Assembly: GCA_944989445.1 (NCBI GenBank)
Contig: CALYLW010000012.1
Location: 2,504,001-2,568,000 of the forward strand
Direction: 5' to 3'
Length of the DNA stretch: 64,000 nucleotides
Source of the DNA: Ampullaceana balthica
Taxonomy: Eukaryota; Mollusca; Gastropoda; Lymnaeidae
Shown: piece by piece, positions 25,778 to 37,632 of the stretch
Numbering within the stretch: position 1 is the first letter of the stretch
Layout: each line of letters opens with the position of its first letter
The notes under the pieces: model-generated
What the model was told of the DNA's origin: nothing
What the model saw: the letters and a program-made list of their open reading frames with translations, nothing else
Database searches by the model: none
Position numbers and translations under genes: made by a program

Positions 25778-26605
25778 TAGGGCTGCGGAAATTATCGATT
25801 AATCTCTAGATTAATCGTTAAAAATTTTATCGATTAAATATCGATTAAAATCATTTTAATCGATAAAAATTCGATTAAAATTTAAGAAAATATATATAAT
25901 ATTTTAAATTTTTTTTAGTAATAAATAATAAATTATTAATAATCAATAATAATTTATATATATATTTTTTACGTACAAACATCTCCCGGCGTAATATTAA
26001 AATTTATTTTATTAATTTATGTTGACCGGCAGACGTCAATTATAAAATGTCTGACAGCCAGAGCCGTCTTTACACCATTTTGGGCCCCCGGGCAAAAATA
26101 TAGTGTTGGGCCCTTCCCCCGCAGGAATAAAAAATGAATATACATAATATATATAAATAAACATATTCCCATGGGGCCCATATGCTCGTGGGCCCCCGGG
26201 CAAATGCCCAACGGGCCTAAGCGTTAAGACGGCCCTGCTCACAGCATCAGCGCAGTTAAATTTAAACATATAACTAGAAAGTTGAGCAAATATGTTGTTT
26301 TTAAGCTAACTTCGGATGGCAAAGTCGAAGATGGTGAAAACATTTTCTGTGTCCACTGCCATAAACAATTCTCTTTTAAAGGATCAAATACATCGCTGAC
26401 GTATCACCTTCATCACAAATCAAGTATCAACACATTGTCATGAAATTTAGTTCAAAATATTCTTAATTTTCAATGTCCGTGAGAAATGTTCAGTTTAATG
26501 ACGTCATAAATTTCTATTTTTGATTTTAATCGAAATTATCGATTAATTAATCGATAATTTTTCAAAAATTAACGATTAAATTTAAATTAATCGATAACAG
26601 CCCTA
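25778..26605 (+). mobile_element. hAT transposon remnant with BED zinc-finger fragment
   Basis: Ends TAGGGCTG...CAGCCCTA with subterminal ATCGATTAAT, and an exact 8-bp target duplication ATTTATTT (25770-25777, 26606-26613). Inside, plus-strand codons from 26258 to the stop at 26441 encode a degenerate BED-type finger: CVHC, then hydrophobic and Ser/Thr residues, then TYHLHHK. BED fingers are the N-terminal DNA-binding module of many hAT transposases. The catalytic part is missing, so this is an internally deleted, non-autonomous copy. A second element interrupts the start of the frame (26059-26237). Confidence 0.88.
26059..26237. mobile_element. Nested 179-bp hAT-like MITE (CAGAGCCGTCTT...AAGACGGCCCTG)
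   Basis: Inverted ends CAGAGCCGTCTT and AAGACGGCCCTG, flanked by 8-bp repeats CTGACAGC (26051-26058) and CTCACAGC (26238-26245), 7 of 8 identical. It lies wholly inside the hAT remnant 25778-26605. It has GGGCCCCCGGGCAA-type GC blocks inside each end. Confidence 0.82.
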
Positions 26606-26613
26606 ATTTATTT

Positions 26614-28095
26614 TAATACATTTATTTTTTGCGTAGCCTACATTTTCTCTCGGGGTTCAATGATGCCCGAAATTTAACATTTAAAAAAAAATCAGAGGGA
26701 TTTAAAGTACATCACTGCGCTAAATAAAACTTGATTGTAGATGCTACAACTGAGGAACGAATGGAATAGTTTTTGGTTGCTTTGACTTATGCTAAAATTG
26801 TATGTGAAGACCTTACTAGTTTAACCTTGGAAACGAAGGAGAGGGCAAATATATGGTAGCATAAGTTGAGAAGAAAGTTGTATTTCTCATAAGATAATGA
26901 TACTGTATCGATTCATGAGAGGTTTTGCCAGACATAGAATTTGAAAAACAGATAATCTACTGGACGCTGAAGACCATGACTTAAAATTAGAGCAAGTATC
27001 TCACATGACATTTACAAATAAGGTCTCTTGTTGACCTAACGGGTAATGTGAAAGAATTAATGCATTAAAGCCCACTACCTTTATTAGTTTATTACGCCTA
27101 CGCTATTTAAGCTCGAAGTTATCCTGGCTAATATGATAATTTTACATCAAATATTATTTACGATTGCCATAACTTAATAACACCAGCTATAAGAGAAGTC
27201 TGTAAAATAAATTGATCTACTACTAAAGGAAATAACAACAAATGGTCAAGTATGTGTTAAAAATAATTTAAAGTCAATTGGAGTAATGGTACAATGAATA
27301 TTTAAATGGAGCTACATATATAACAAATTTACTCTATCATATGGTGTATAATTTGTAATATACACGTCATCTTATAAGTAGTTGTATTTGACATTTATTG
27401 AAACTGACCTATTAAAAGTGTTAAGAATGTAAGAATTCAAATAGTAATTATTTTATTAGTGAATAAATTTAAGCTTTAACACAATACACTACTTTCCTAG
27501 TCATCCACCCCCCCAAAAAAAAAGTAACTAGGAAAGTGGTGTATTATGTTAATTATAAAAATTAATTAATTATTTTTTTTACTGTTCCTAAAAATTAAAA
27601 AAAATCTTCATTGCCTCCCTTAACGGTCAAATTACTCCCCTTTGGGGCGGGTCCGATTTAAGAAACATCTGTTCTAGGTTAAGATTATAGACTTATAAGT
27701 TAGAAGGGAACGGGTTTTGTTTAATTAGGTGTACAATCAAATATGTGTCCTGAATTATTCCAAAAAATTAATGAGTTTAACAATGGATTGGCGCATCGTG
27801 TAAGCTTTAAAATTGTTAAGAATATAAAGAGGGCCCTTTGTCGGGGATTTATTTGTCGAGATACTTTTCTTTCAGAGTTGTCTTGACGATATCTTTTTGG
27901 GTGTTCTATGTATGGGAGACGATTTGACATGTGCATTGGTTATAGAAAGAATTTTAAATATATACATGTAATTTGATTTCATACAAATATAACATGGCAG
28001 TATTAATAGTATTACGAACATTGCGCTGAAATTGTATGAGCTCTACAGAGTGGTTTTAATTTCAGCTAGAAGGGTACGTAATATTATATATTAAC
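26614..28095. other. AT-rich intergenic region
   Basis: No gene recognised. It contains the hairpin at 27476-27552 and repeat-like GC-richer pieces near 27617-27680 (cccctttggggcgggtccg). Confidence 0.45.
27476..27552. repeat. Long hairpin: 26-bp arms, 25-nt loop
   Basis: Arms 27476-27501 and 27527-27552 (ttaacacaatacactac.. and ..gtggtgtattatgttaa) pair over 26 bp with two differences, both G-U pairs if transcribed. The loop holds a C7 and an A9 run. It could be a very short MITE or a recent inverted duplication. Confidence 0.8.
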
Positions 28096-29091
28096 TAGGG
28101 GCAAGTACCCGGCTATGCCCGGGTTTAACAACAACAGCAACAACAACAAAAACAACAACAGCAACAAAACAACAACAAAATCAAACAACAAAAACAAAAC
28201 AACAACAAACAACAACTACAACAACAACAGCAACAATAACAAAGCAACAACAACAAAACAACAACTACAACAACAACAGCAACAGCAACAACGACAAAAA
28301 CAACAACAGAAACAGCAACAAAACAACAAAAACAAAACAACAACAAAAACAACAAAATTAACAACAAAACAACAACAAAACAACTACAACAACAACAGCA
28401 ACAACAACAAAGCAACAACAACAAAACAACAACTACAACAGCAACAACAACAAAGCAACAACAACATGAAGGGCATTGTCGTCGCAGGGCAAGGGATGTG
28501 GACAACAACAACAACAGCAAAAACAACACAAAAGCAACAACAGCAAAAGCAACAACAACAGAAACAACAACAGCAACAACAACAAAAACAACCACAAAAA
28601 CAAAACAACAGCAATAAACAACAAAAACAAAACAACAACAAAAACATCAACAACAAAACAACAAAAACAACAAAAAATCAACAACAACAGCAACAACAAC
28701 AAAGCAACAACAACAAAACAACAACTACAACAACAAAAGCAACAACAAAAGCAACAACAACAAATCAACAACAATAGCAAAACAATTATTTTATGGCGAC
28801 AGTTGCCTTCTTGTTAATCTTGACACCAAAATGTTTATTATTTTGCGTCATTATTTTACGTCTTAATTTTCAATAATTTTTATTTTATATAGCTCATATA
28901 AGGAAAAACTACATTTTGGGCCCCCGGCCCCCAGTATCTTATATATATGGAACGAAACCTGTTTAATAACCCTTCCGGTATAATTTTGTGTACGTGTACC
29001 AAATTTCACGTTATTTGGTTGTCTGGATCTTGAGTTATTAGGGAACAGACAGACAGACAGACAACAAATGCGTCTTATATATATAGAGATA
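28096..29091. mobile_element. Interspersed element (ACCCGGCTATGCCCGGGT head, CAGACAGACAGACA tail)
   Basis: The head actaggggcaagtacccgg..gcccgggttt and the tail with caaatttcacg, acagacagacagacaac and tatatatatagag have the layout of short non-autonomous interspersed repeats common in invertebrates. The inner part is taken up by a CAA/CAG tract (28125-28790). Superfamily not assigned; ends approximate. Confidence 0.5.
28125..28790 (+). repeat. Imperfect CAA/CAG trinucleotide tract
   Basis: About 660 bp of caacaacag with aac, aaa and act interruptions. An open frame of 220 Gln/Asn/Lys/Thr-rich codons spans it, but I treat this as a repeat. A 35-bp non-repeat island at about 28466-28500 (gaagggcattgtcgtcgc) looks like original element sequence trapped within the expansion. 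Confidence 0.9.
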
Positions 29092-29224
29092 AATTGCACG
29101 TTTATTATTTTTTAAAATAATAATTTTTGTTTAAATTATTTTTTTAAAATTTAAAAATGAAGAATAATCATTATAGAAATGTTGTATTAAGATTTTGAAT
29201 GAGTTCGTCATTCAATTATATAAA

Positions 29225-29644
29225 CAGTGTGGCTCAAAAAAGTGGGATCGTCTTGTATAATTTCAAATAATATATTTTTTTTGTAACTGTTTTCTACAAA
29301 ACATCAAGTCAATTGTTGCCAAATGTTAATTTATATAAAATCAGAATTCAAATTCAATGTGTCCTCCTCGGTTCTAAACAGTTTTTTCTAAACGTCTTCG
29401 CCACTGGTCAATGCTCTTGTTTATAAACCGCTGAGACAAATGTTGCCACTCTTTAACAATGGCCAATTTCAGTTGTTCTATTGTTGCAAATTTACGACGA
29501 AAGTTAACGAAATAATGACGTAATGCGTTGAGTTAGTGAGTAAGAACTATTTTACGGTTTGAAAACCGCTCAAAACATAAGTTTATATATATTGCACAAG
29601 ATTGCTCTACTATAGGCGGTCCCACTTTTTTTGGGCCAGCCTGT
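29225..29644 (-). mobile_element. mariner/Tc1-type remnant with transposase C-terminus
   Basis: Inverted ends cagtgtggctcaaaaaagtg (left) and, in reverse, caggctggcccaaaaaaagt (right). Minus-strand codons at about 29344-29490 read TIEQLKLAIVKEW, then FINKSIDQWRRRLEK, then a stop, then NRGGHIEFEF. This resembles the end of IS630/Tc1/mariner transposases, with the IDQWRRRL and GGHIE elements. The rest is deleted; inactive. Confidence 0.75.
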
Positions 29645-29680
29645 ATATTTTTTGTATATCCTATTACTAAAAAAAAAGAA

Positions 29681-29960
29681 CACGGGGCACGGTGGATGAT
29701 TGGCATGCCCAATCGGCTGGCTTACGGGTTTGAATCCATGTGATTGTGAAAGCAAGGATTTGTTCCCGGGACGAAGGGTGTCCCTGAGTCCACCCAACTT
29801 CGAATGGGTACCTAACACTAGTTAGGGAAGCAAAGGTGGCTGGGTAATGCGTGGAACCCTTGGTTCTGGGACAAATCATGTATGGTCTGTGGAGGCAATT
29901 ATCGTCTGTGTAGAAGAAGGACCGTCTGTATAAATAAGACAAGACAATAAAGAATGTCCA
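29681..29960 (+). mobile_element. tRNA-derived SINE
   Basis: The head ggggcacggtggatgattgg holds an A-box-like start, and gggtttgaatcc (29726-29737) is a good Pol III B box. A body of about 200 bp follows (ctaacactagttaggg, aatgcgtggaacccttgg), ending in ataagacaagacaataaag. It starts about 40 bp after the mariner remnant. Confidence 0.65.
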
Positions 29961-30554
29961 ACTCAAACCAAAAGGTTACCAATGCCTAACGCAGTTTAGC
30001 ATAGTGTTTAAAATCATTATTTTTTTATAATAAATAATATGTATATAAAAGCTGAGTAATCTAAATGAAATAAAATAATAATTTGATCTCATTTTAATAT
30101 TACAGAAGGGAGAAATACGTCACATCTTAATTGAATACTAATAATTAGACTATTTCAGAGGCGTAGATAATACATGAATGAGATTTTTCGCCCAGTGACA
30201 CACTATAAAATTGATGCACCCCCCCCCACTTTTCTTTATTACCCTTGTTCACTTAAAAACCCGGGGTTGTCACCCCCCCCAACCCCACCTTTTTTACTGC
30301 GCCAATGGACCTAATAGTGTAAAATACTAATTCTTAACTAACAAGACTTCAAGAAATTCAACAATTGTTACATTTTTTGCCATAAGTCATTGCGTTTTAA
30401 AAACAATATTATATTAGTATTAGTTTTCTAGCAAAACCTTCATATACTATAAACATTTAATATTCATATTACGATTATAAATATGTATATACCAGCGTAC
30501 ACCCGTCAAAAATGACTGAAGTTTTCAGCTGAAATCTATTTATTTTATAAAAAA

Positions 30555-30900
30555 TGTATTTCTTTTAGGGCGCCTACGGCGCCGACCTTTTTCAAAAGCC
30601 TAACTAACTTGTCCTTGTTTGATAAATAAGAAATATTAAACTTTCTGAAATGTACACAAAGTATTTTTATAATAGGGGTTGCAGGGCGCTTTGTTTTTTT
30701 ATTTTTATAATTAACCATAATCAAATCCTCTTTTTACATTGATCCCTTTTCCAAAATTAAAATATGAGCGAAAACAATGACGTCATATATTTTTTACAGC
30801 GCATATTTAATTTGCACACCTTTTGATGCTTTGGTGCAGTAATTTGGTTTTCCCTGCTTTCTAAAATTAGTAGCGTCAGGACTGACAGACACTACTTGCG
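30555..30900. repeat. GGGCGCC-palindrome repeat, second copy (part inverted)
   Basis: agggcgcctacggcgccgac and aagcctaactaacttgtcct match 20931-21412 in reverse orientation. ttggtgcagtaatttggt and ctgctttctaaaattag (30832-30873) match 20834-20870 in the same orientation. Confidence 0.55.
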
Positions 30901-33228
30901 TGACAATTTCAAATTATATTGTTTAATAATTATAATTATAATGTTTTACATTCGTTCTTTTAAGTTTGGGTTATATGATTAACATATCAAAACATATAAA
31001 AATCATTTTCAATTTCCGGTCTATTTTCTCATTTTATTAAATTTTAACCGATTATTAAATCAGAATAATTTTATCATGATTTATTTTTACCGACTTCCGT
31101 AAAATGTATACTTTTAAATGTCAGATTAAGATAAATATTTTGGTCAAAATTCTAATCCTATTTTCCTTTTAATTTGGTTAACTCTTTCAAATAAAGTATT
31201 TTATAAAAAGTACTCAAACACCGTGGAATTTGGTTTTGAGTAGTCGATTCTGTCCACATAAGGCAAAACAACAGTTCACTCATTGCATAAGAAGGACAGC
31301 AAAAGTAAACTGGAAGAATTGCCCAGCTGAGACCTGATACATATTTAACATATATTGAGATAGTTTGGGGTGTCTAATTTGGTATTGTAAAAGTTTGTGA
31401 GATGATTGACCAACGTAATTTATAATTTAAGATTGACTCTTGCTAAGAAGGTATTGATTTCTATAGATTTATTGGCTTTCCGATATATTATTAGGCCTTC
31501 GATATTATTATTATTTAAATTATATCCTAAGTCTGCTAACTCAGACTCAGAGTAACTGCTAGGCTTAGTCAAGTCAAGTCTAACTTCTTAGTTACTAAAG
31601 TTTTAAAGTTAACTAAAGTAAGCCTATCTACTGAACTGACTACGACTACTACGGAATCACATTCATTACAATTATTTATATCAGAATAATTAATGTAAAT
31701 ACTTACTAAATATGACTTATACTTAGTTAATACTTAGTCTTAGACTTTGACGTCACTTAGTCACTGTTATGTTGATATATATTATACAATATATATAATT
31801 GCTTATCATAATATAATAATTAATAAAAATATTATATATCAATTATTATGATTATGGATATAATATAATATGAATATGGTAATCCTGCAGTTTCTACATT
31901 CTACATGTATACTGTATATTATTATTATTTCACAGCGAAATTTAATTTTCTCGTGAGAGCTTATGTTTTTAATTTAAATGCATTAGTATATGTTGTATTT
32001 TAGCTATTACAGCGATAATTTTAAAGTCGAATATATAATAGATTTTAGATATATATAATATACAGTGCTTTTTTTCTATAAAAAGTTACCGGAGCCGATC
32101 TTTAACACAAACACAACCTAAAAAAGTAGTAAGACCAAATAGTCTGGGGGGAAAAAAGATGCTGTAACAGGAGTAGAAGCGTTCTACAATATATATCCAG
32201 TCTCATAGTAACTTATGGTTATGCATAGCACCATTCATTTCTTGAAAATTTTAGCTTTGGTTTATGTTAAAGCAAGTAGCGTCTTTTTCTACAGCAGCGC
32301 AATATTATAAAAACTCTCAGACTGTGTGCTTACTATCATACCATGAGATTGTCATTGAATACAAGACATGATCATTGGAGATGCCACCACACTGTCAGCA
32401 CATAATTCCTGTCAGCAAGGTGCTTTGCTACAGAGATCATCTTTCAGTTACAGACACATAATTCTGTTAATATATTAACTGCTGGTTTAGTAGTTAACTC
32501 TTAAAGAAAGTTTTAAGGCAGTTCCACAGATTGACTTTAATTTATGGCTTGCTCTGTGGTAAAAAAATTTCTTTAAAAAAATTGGATAATTTTTTGGGTC
32601 AATGTATGTGGGTAATGGTACAGAAGTTGTTATCCTTAAAAATAAATACATCCAAAAATAGGATAAAATGTAATCATGTTTGAAAGGGTACAGTAAATTA
32701 AGTGACATATGTACAGTAAAACACTGTAAATGAATAGAATGAATGAATGAATTTAAATGATATTTATTTCATTTTACTTATTAAATAAATGAAGTTTTTA
32801 ATTCTTAATTTAGAATTTTAATTGTACTGCTTGGTGTCTAGTGAGATTTTCACATAAACGCTGGGCTTTGTTTTTAGGATTGGCCCTCTGCTGACTACTA
32901 ATAGGTCAATGTGGTCCTCATCGTCATTGTTTACCGATCCCTGCTCTATATTTATATTCTATTGAAATGGAAAATTTTCAATTTTGGCATTGTATACTTA
33001 CCAATATCTAAGTCTAAGTAATGCAATAGAATTACATTAATTTTATTAACTACATGTATAACGGTCAAATACTATTAATAATACTAGATTCATTATTAAT
33101 TTATGTGAATATAAGTGTGAAACGCACGAAAATTCTAATAGGACAAGGATTTTTGTCTAGAACTGTAGGTAAACAAACTTAAAATGTTTTTATTTGAAAA
33201 GAGAGATTATTATCCTGTAGGTTAGCCC
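30901..33228. other. AT-rich intergenic region
   Basis: No gene or clear repeat recognised. Confidence 0.4.
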
Positions 33229-34572
33229 TACAGGGCTTGTCATTTCAATTTAATAGAACCTATTTATAACTCGGTCACTTCTGGGGGTGTTGAGGGGACT
33301 ACTAGTTAATATTGGTTCATTACTACATGTATTCCTATTGAATGTGCTCATTGAAATTGACTAAAACTTGTTCAATGAATCAGTGACTCTACTCTAGTTC
33401 ATTCGCTCTTTCGTCTGTGAATTTTATTAATTCATACTATTTACTACTAATACTAATGATGTAATAATAATTAAATTCATAATCTTAGTATTACATGTAC
33501 TTTATTACTGATAAATACTAAGGTGTATATTTTTTAAGGTCCAAGGAAAACAATACTAAAATAAATACATTCAAACCTCTTATAACGAGATTAATTCGTT
33601 CAAGAGTCTTACTCGTTAAGCGAAACACTTGTTATACGAACAATTTTTCCCATACAAATCAATGTAAAATACGATAATCCGTACCATGCTGAACAAAATA
33701 CTAATTTTCCAAAAAATTTTATAACATTTATTCAAATAAAATTACTTATGAATTGTTAAAGAGTGAAACAACTAGAATACAATTTAGATTTGAAACTAAA
33801 AAAGGAAACAAAAATATGAATTTATGACAAATAATTATTCCCTTTTTTAACTAGAAAACTGTCCAAAGACATTTGGTTGTGCCGATGCTTCAAAATTTGA
33901 CGAAAATGGTTTCGTAGATTTTCTTGACTCTCCATTTGAAGCATCCATCTCCTTAATTGTTATTGAGAATAGTGCAGATCGTAGATGTTGGCAGATTGTA
34001 GTTGTGCGCTAGATTACCCACCTTGTACTCACTTTTCAATGGTTTTTCGTTTCATTTCAACAGTTTTTTTTCTCTCTTATTATTGTCTTCTTGTGTGTGT
34101 TTTTTTCGAACACCATTTTAGCACAGGTTATTACACTTTGCACATAAAAAATTTACGAAAACTGTCTGAATACAAAATTTGAAGAAACGTTTGATCACAC
34201 ACAAAAACAATACGCTAACAGACTGAGTGCTTAGCACAGAATAATACATCAGGGCGAAAGTGCCGGATCACAAATGAATTTCCAGGAAAAGTGGATTTTC
34301 CCTTTCTGCGTCACTCGTTATGCAAATCAGTACAAGCACTAGTTTTAAGTCTTTTGGTTTTTTAATAATTTATTCAGCTGCAAAACTAAGTGTAAAGAAA
34401 TATTTTTTTGCACAAAAATTGCACCTGGAAGATTTTTTTAAGTGAGATCAGAGAACACACTGTTCTTATGGATACGTTGTATTTCAGAATAGTTTGACCT
34501 AAGTCTAAAAATAGCCCCAATGACAGATTGGGTTATGACGTTTTCCGGTCTTAGAAATGACAAGCCCTATAT
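33229..34572. mobile_element. DNA element with AGGGCTTGTCATTTC inverted ends, enclosing a pogo/Tigger-like remnant
   Basis: acagggcttgtcatttc near 33229 and gaaatgacaagccct at about 34557-34571 are inverted repeats. Between them, the minus strand of about 33840-34050 encodes decayed pieces that fit the N-terminal CENP-B/Tigger DNA-binding domain: MKRKTIEK, then after a frameshift EYKVGNLAHNYNLPTSTICT. Nearby ataacgagattaattcg and ctcgttaagcgaaacac also recall pogo-class ends. Whether the outer ends and inner remnant belong to one element is not certain. Confidence 0.55.
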
Positions 34573-35130
34573 TAAATACTATTGGATTAGTTTATCAAGG
34601 TTCTCATTAAATTAGTCACTTTATTAAAATTTATTGGATATAGAAAGTTGTATATTTTAAGTCAGACTGTCAGCTCTATATAAATGTTTTAAGAATTGTT
34701 CAACTAAGTTTATAAAATGGGCAAAATGTTTCTAAGACTAAGTAGAAATTATTATGACCAGAGCCATTTTATATCTCTGTCTTTCATTTCTCATCATGAA
34801 AAATAATTGAATGGCTTATTTTAAATAGTTCAGTGTCTCTCTATAAAGGCCATTACAAAGGCTTTTCTATTATAAAAAATGTTGTGGGAAGTACACCAGC
34901 AATAAAAAATATTTTGTAATAAAGAGTTTTTAAAAAATTAATAAGTTTAATATTTGTTTAATGGAAAAAAAAGTATTTTTTATTAAACACCATTACTACT
35001 TAAAGTTAGTTAGATTAAAATTTAAAGACATTCAAAGCCATTCTCTGTGTAGATTAGTTTTCAAATAAATTCAGTTATACAAAATTTTTTTAAAAAGTGT
35101 CCTTATTAGTCAGTTATACATAGATTGAAT
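34573..35130. other. AT-rich intergenic stretch
   Basis: Nothing recognised. Confidence 0.4.
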
Positions 35131-35645
35131 TTTATAAAATCCTTTATAAAACTCGTGGTTTCTGTTTGGTTGATTGTTTCCTTGCTTGTCGCCAAAACTT
35201 TGGATCGAATTTTAACCCACTTTCTCGTAAGCTAGCGAGCTGAAATTATGCAGGTAGTTTCGTACCGATGATAAAAACGATGTATCAAAATTTCAGATGG
35301 ATCGCATGTACTATAATTAAATTATTGAATTTTTACATTATTTTATTTATCTCTATGTATCATGTTATTTTTTGAGATAGAGTGTCGCGGTGCGTATTAT
35401 ATTGAACGACCTTATTAATACTTTCCTGTTGCGCGATTTGGTGCGTATTATATTGACAATACTTTTTATAAAGATATTCCTGATCGGTGCGCATTATATT
35501 AAACACGTTTAACGAGACATAACTGCAATTTTGTATTTTTGGATTGTCTTGCGCTGCGTATTATAATGAACATTCTTTTAGTTATGTCTCGTACATAAAT
35601 ATAAAGGATTTATATTCAAAAACTTGGTGTTTTAAGTTTTTTTTT
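35131..35645. mobile_element. MITE-like repeat family A, copy 2 (full length)
   Basis: Inverted pair aatcctttataa (35138) and ttataaaggattt-like sequence (35600). It contains gagctgaaattatgcagg, tcaaaatttcagat, repeated gcgtattatattga motifs and gttatgtctcgtac. It reads in the opposite orientation to the copy at 18212. Confidence 0.7.
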
Positions 35646-35970
35646 ATTAAGTCCTTTATATTAACTCATGGTGTCTGGTTGATTGCTTGCTTGTCACCAA
35701 AACTTTGGATCGATTTTTAACCCACTTTCTCGTAAGCTAGCGAGCTGAAATTTTGCAGGCAGTTTCGTGCCGATGATAAATGCGATGTATCAAAATTTCA
35801 GATCGATCGCATGTACTGTAATTAAATTATTGAATTTTTACATTATTTTATTTATTTCTATGTATAATGTTATTTTTTAGATAGAGTGTCGCGGTGCGTA
35901 TTATAATGAATAACCTTTCTGTGCGTATTTTATTGACAACACTTTTTATAAACATATTCTTGATTGGTGC
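35646..35970. mobile_element. MITE-like repeat family A, copy 3 (truncated)
   Basis: Head-to-tail with copy 2: aagtcctttatattaactc, then the same order of motifs, breaking off at ttgattggtgc where the tRNA-Val-related element begins. Confidence 0.7.
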
Positions 35971-35974
35971 TTAC

Positions 35975-36451
35975 CAAAGTGAGTATGGGCAAATAAGCAT
36001 GACGAATGACCCTTGCTGGTGGAGAGAGGGGCAATAATGGTTCTTGCATTGTTCCTTCACAGAATAACATGTGATTCGTAGTGTAGTGGTTATCACATCC
36101 GCCTTACACTCCGAAGGTCCTGGGTTCAAGCCCCAGCGAAAACATTATTTTTTAATTTTTAAAAATGTGTGTTTGTGCCCGTTCTTTTCCCCCTTTTTTG
36201 CGAAAATGGCTGACCCTTGCTAGGGTCGGACAATCACAGTATATGGTTGACAAGCTAGGATGGTGAAGGGTGTTGGGCAGGTAGATAACCGTAGTGCGAA
36301 TGTCTCGAGACCAACATTGTGTTGGTGGTCGACGTTCATTCGCGTTGTTTTGAATTCTTCGTGCTGTAGTTTGTGTCCGTTCTTTCCCCCATTTCTTTGC
36401 ACTATCCATGAGCAAGTCTGCGGCGTATGCTACGCAGTGGGGTGTATCTAG
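35975..36451 (+). mobile_element. tRNA-Val-related interspersed element, copy 1
   Basis: It shares its full layout with 48542-49007 (minus): caaag.gagtatg.gcaaat, then ttgttccttcacagaataa, then a tRNA-like module (36071-36146: A box tagtgtagtggttatcac, anticodon loop cttacac with TAC, B box gggttcaagcccc), then a 300-bp body ending gggtgtatctag. The acceptor stem and, in this copy, the anticodon stem do not pair well, so it is not a working tRNA gene. Copy 1 carries extra sequence between the 5' block and the tRNA-like part. Confidence 0.75.
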
Positions 36452-37399
36452 TTAGAAAATAAAGTAGGGTATTACATTTGTGCCAGAAAATTTCAATTAA
36501 AATAAGATTGATTTTTAAATTAATTTCATTTTTTAAACCTTCTCATTATTAACTATCCATAATTAATTGAAATATTTTGAATCAACGTTACATTTAATTT
36601 TTTGGTAAAGCCACTTTCAAATTATTTTTTTTTATGTACCGGTACTTTAAATACTTAATATGATATCATGGTGTACTTAAGCCATTTAAGGACCATCTGT
36701 AAATGACATCACAATTTTATGGAGATCTATCATAAGGTTGTCTGGAATTCTGTTACAATTTGACTGACCATTGGGGCAACCAGTTTAAAAAAAATATTTT
36801 TCAAATAGGCGCATTCTGTTGGGTCATTAGGCGTGATACTTTTTAATAACTTTTAAAAAAAAGCATTTTCTACTTATCAACCCCTTGGCCATGTCAGATT
36901 ATTCAAAATATTCCCCAATACAATGATGTCTTTTCTCTCAAAGATTCTTCATTGAATTAAAATTTAATTTTTTGCGTTAGATATATTTTAATAGTTCTTG
37001 AAGGAATGGAACAAATTTTCATTTTTAATATATATGTATTAACTAATGAAAAAGTGTTTGTATAAATGGGTTTTTAAAACCATAATTATTCAATGGATGT
37101 CAGGTCTTTAATGCATACAGTATACAAGTAAATTTAGATTGTGGACAACCCCAGGAGGCACTTTTTTGGGAACATCATTTTCAGTTGAGTAAGAGAAGGA
37201 AGGAAACCGCAAATAGCTTAGCACACCTAAGGGGGTGACATTAAGTTTAGTTCATTTTAATATCATTACTAAATGAATGGTAAGATTTGGTTTGTTATGC
37301 CTGATATAACAAGAATTTGTATATGAGAATATCAAGCACTCATCTTAGAAGATGAGTTGGCAGAATTTTAAAGATCTGATTTGTTGTTTATCAATATAG
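36452..37399. other. Region upstream of the exon at 37404
   Basis: AT-rich, nothing recognised. It ends with an acceptor-like tttatcaatatag at 37399, so it is probably an intron of the gene below with its first, non-coding exon further upstream. Confidence 0.4.
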
Positions 37400-37403
37400 G
37401 ATA

Positions 37404-37632
37404 ATGTCAAACAGTGAGCTGCCCCCAACATCAGGAGCCGGTGGCCGTTCTGTGTTCTCTGTGTTTGGATTCAGCGCCAACCATTATGCTGACATAGACG
37501 ACTTTGACAGCCCGCTGGAGTCTGCTCCGGACTCATTCAGTGGAGCTGATCCGCCACCCGTGGCCTTGTCCAGGAGAAGAGGGGCCAGGAAGAAGTCGGA
37601 TGAAATAGTTTCATTTACATCTAACGAGAGTG
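37404..37632 (+). CDS. Unrecognised protein, first coding exon
   Basis: Acceptor at 37399, then gata and ATG at 37404; donor tg|gtaagt at 37633. It encodes 76 residues plus one base: MSNSELPPTSGAGGR, a hydrophobic/aromatic patch (SVFSVFGFSANHYADIDDFD), then an acidic/Pro/Ser part and a basic SRRRGARKK. The trailing G fits exactly with the CT that opens the exon at 54730, giving GCT CAG AAG ATG in frame, so I join the two into a 331-residue protein. Other exons between them are possible. I do not recognise the family. No signal peptide or membrane helix. Confidence 0.6.

Noticed and set aside
28115..28777. 220-codon Gln/Asn-rich protein
   Set aside because: CAA/CAG microsatellite within an interspersed repeat; the opposite-strand frames are equally open. 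No gene context.
36071..36146. Functional tRNA-Val (TAC) gene
   Set aside because: A and B boxes are good, but acceptor and anticodon stems mispair, and the flanks repeat at 48542-49007, so it is part of a mobile element.
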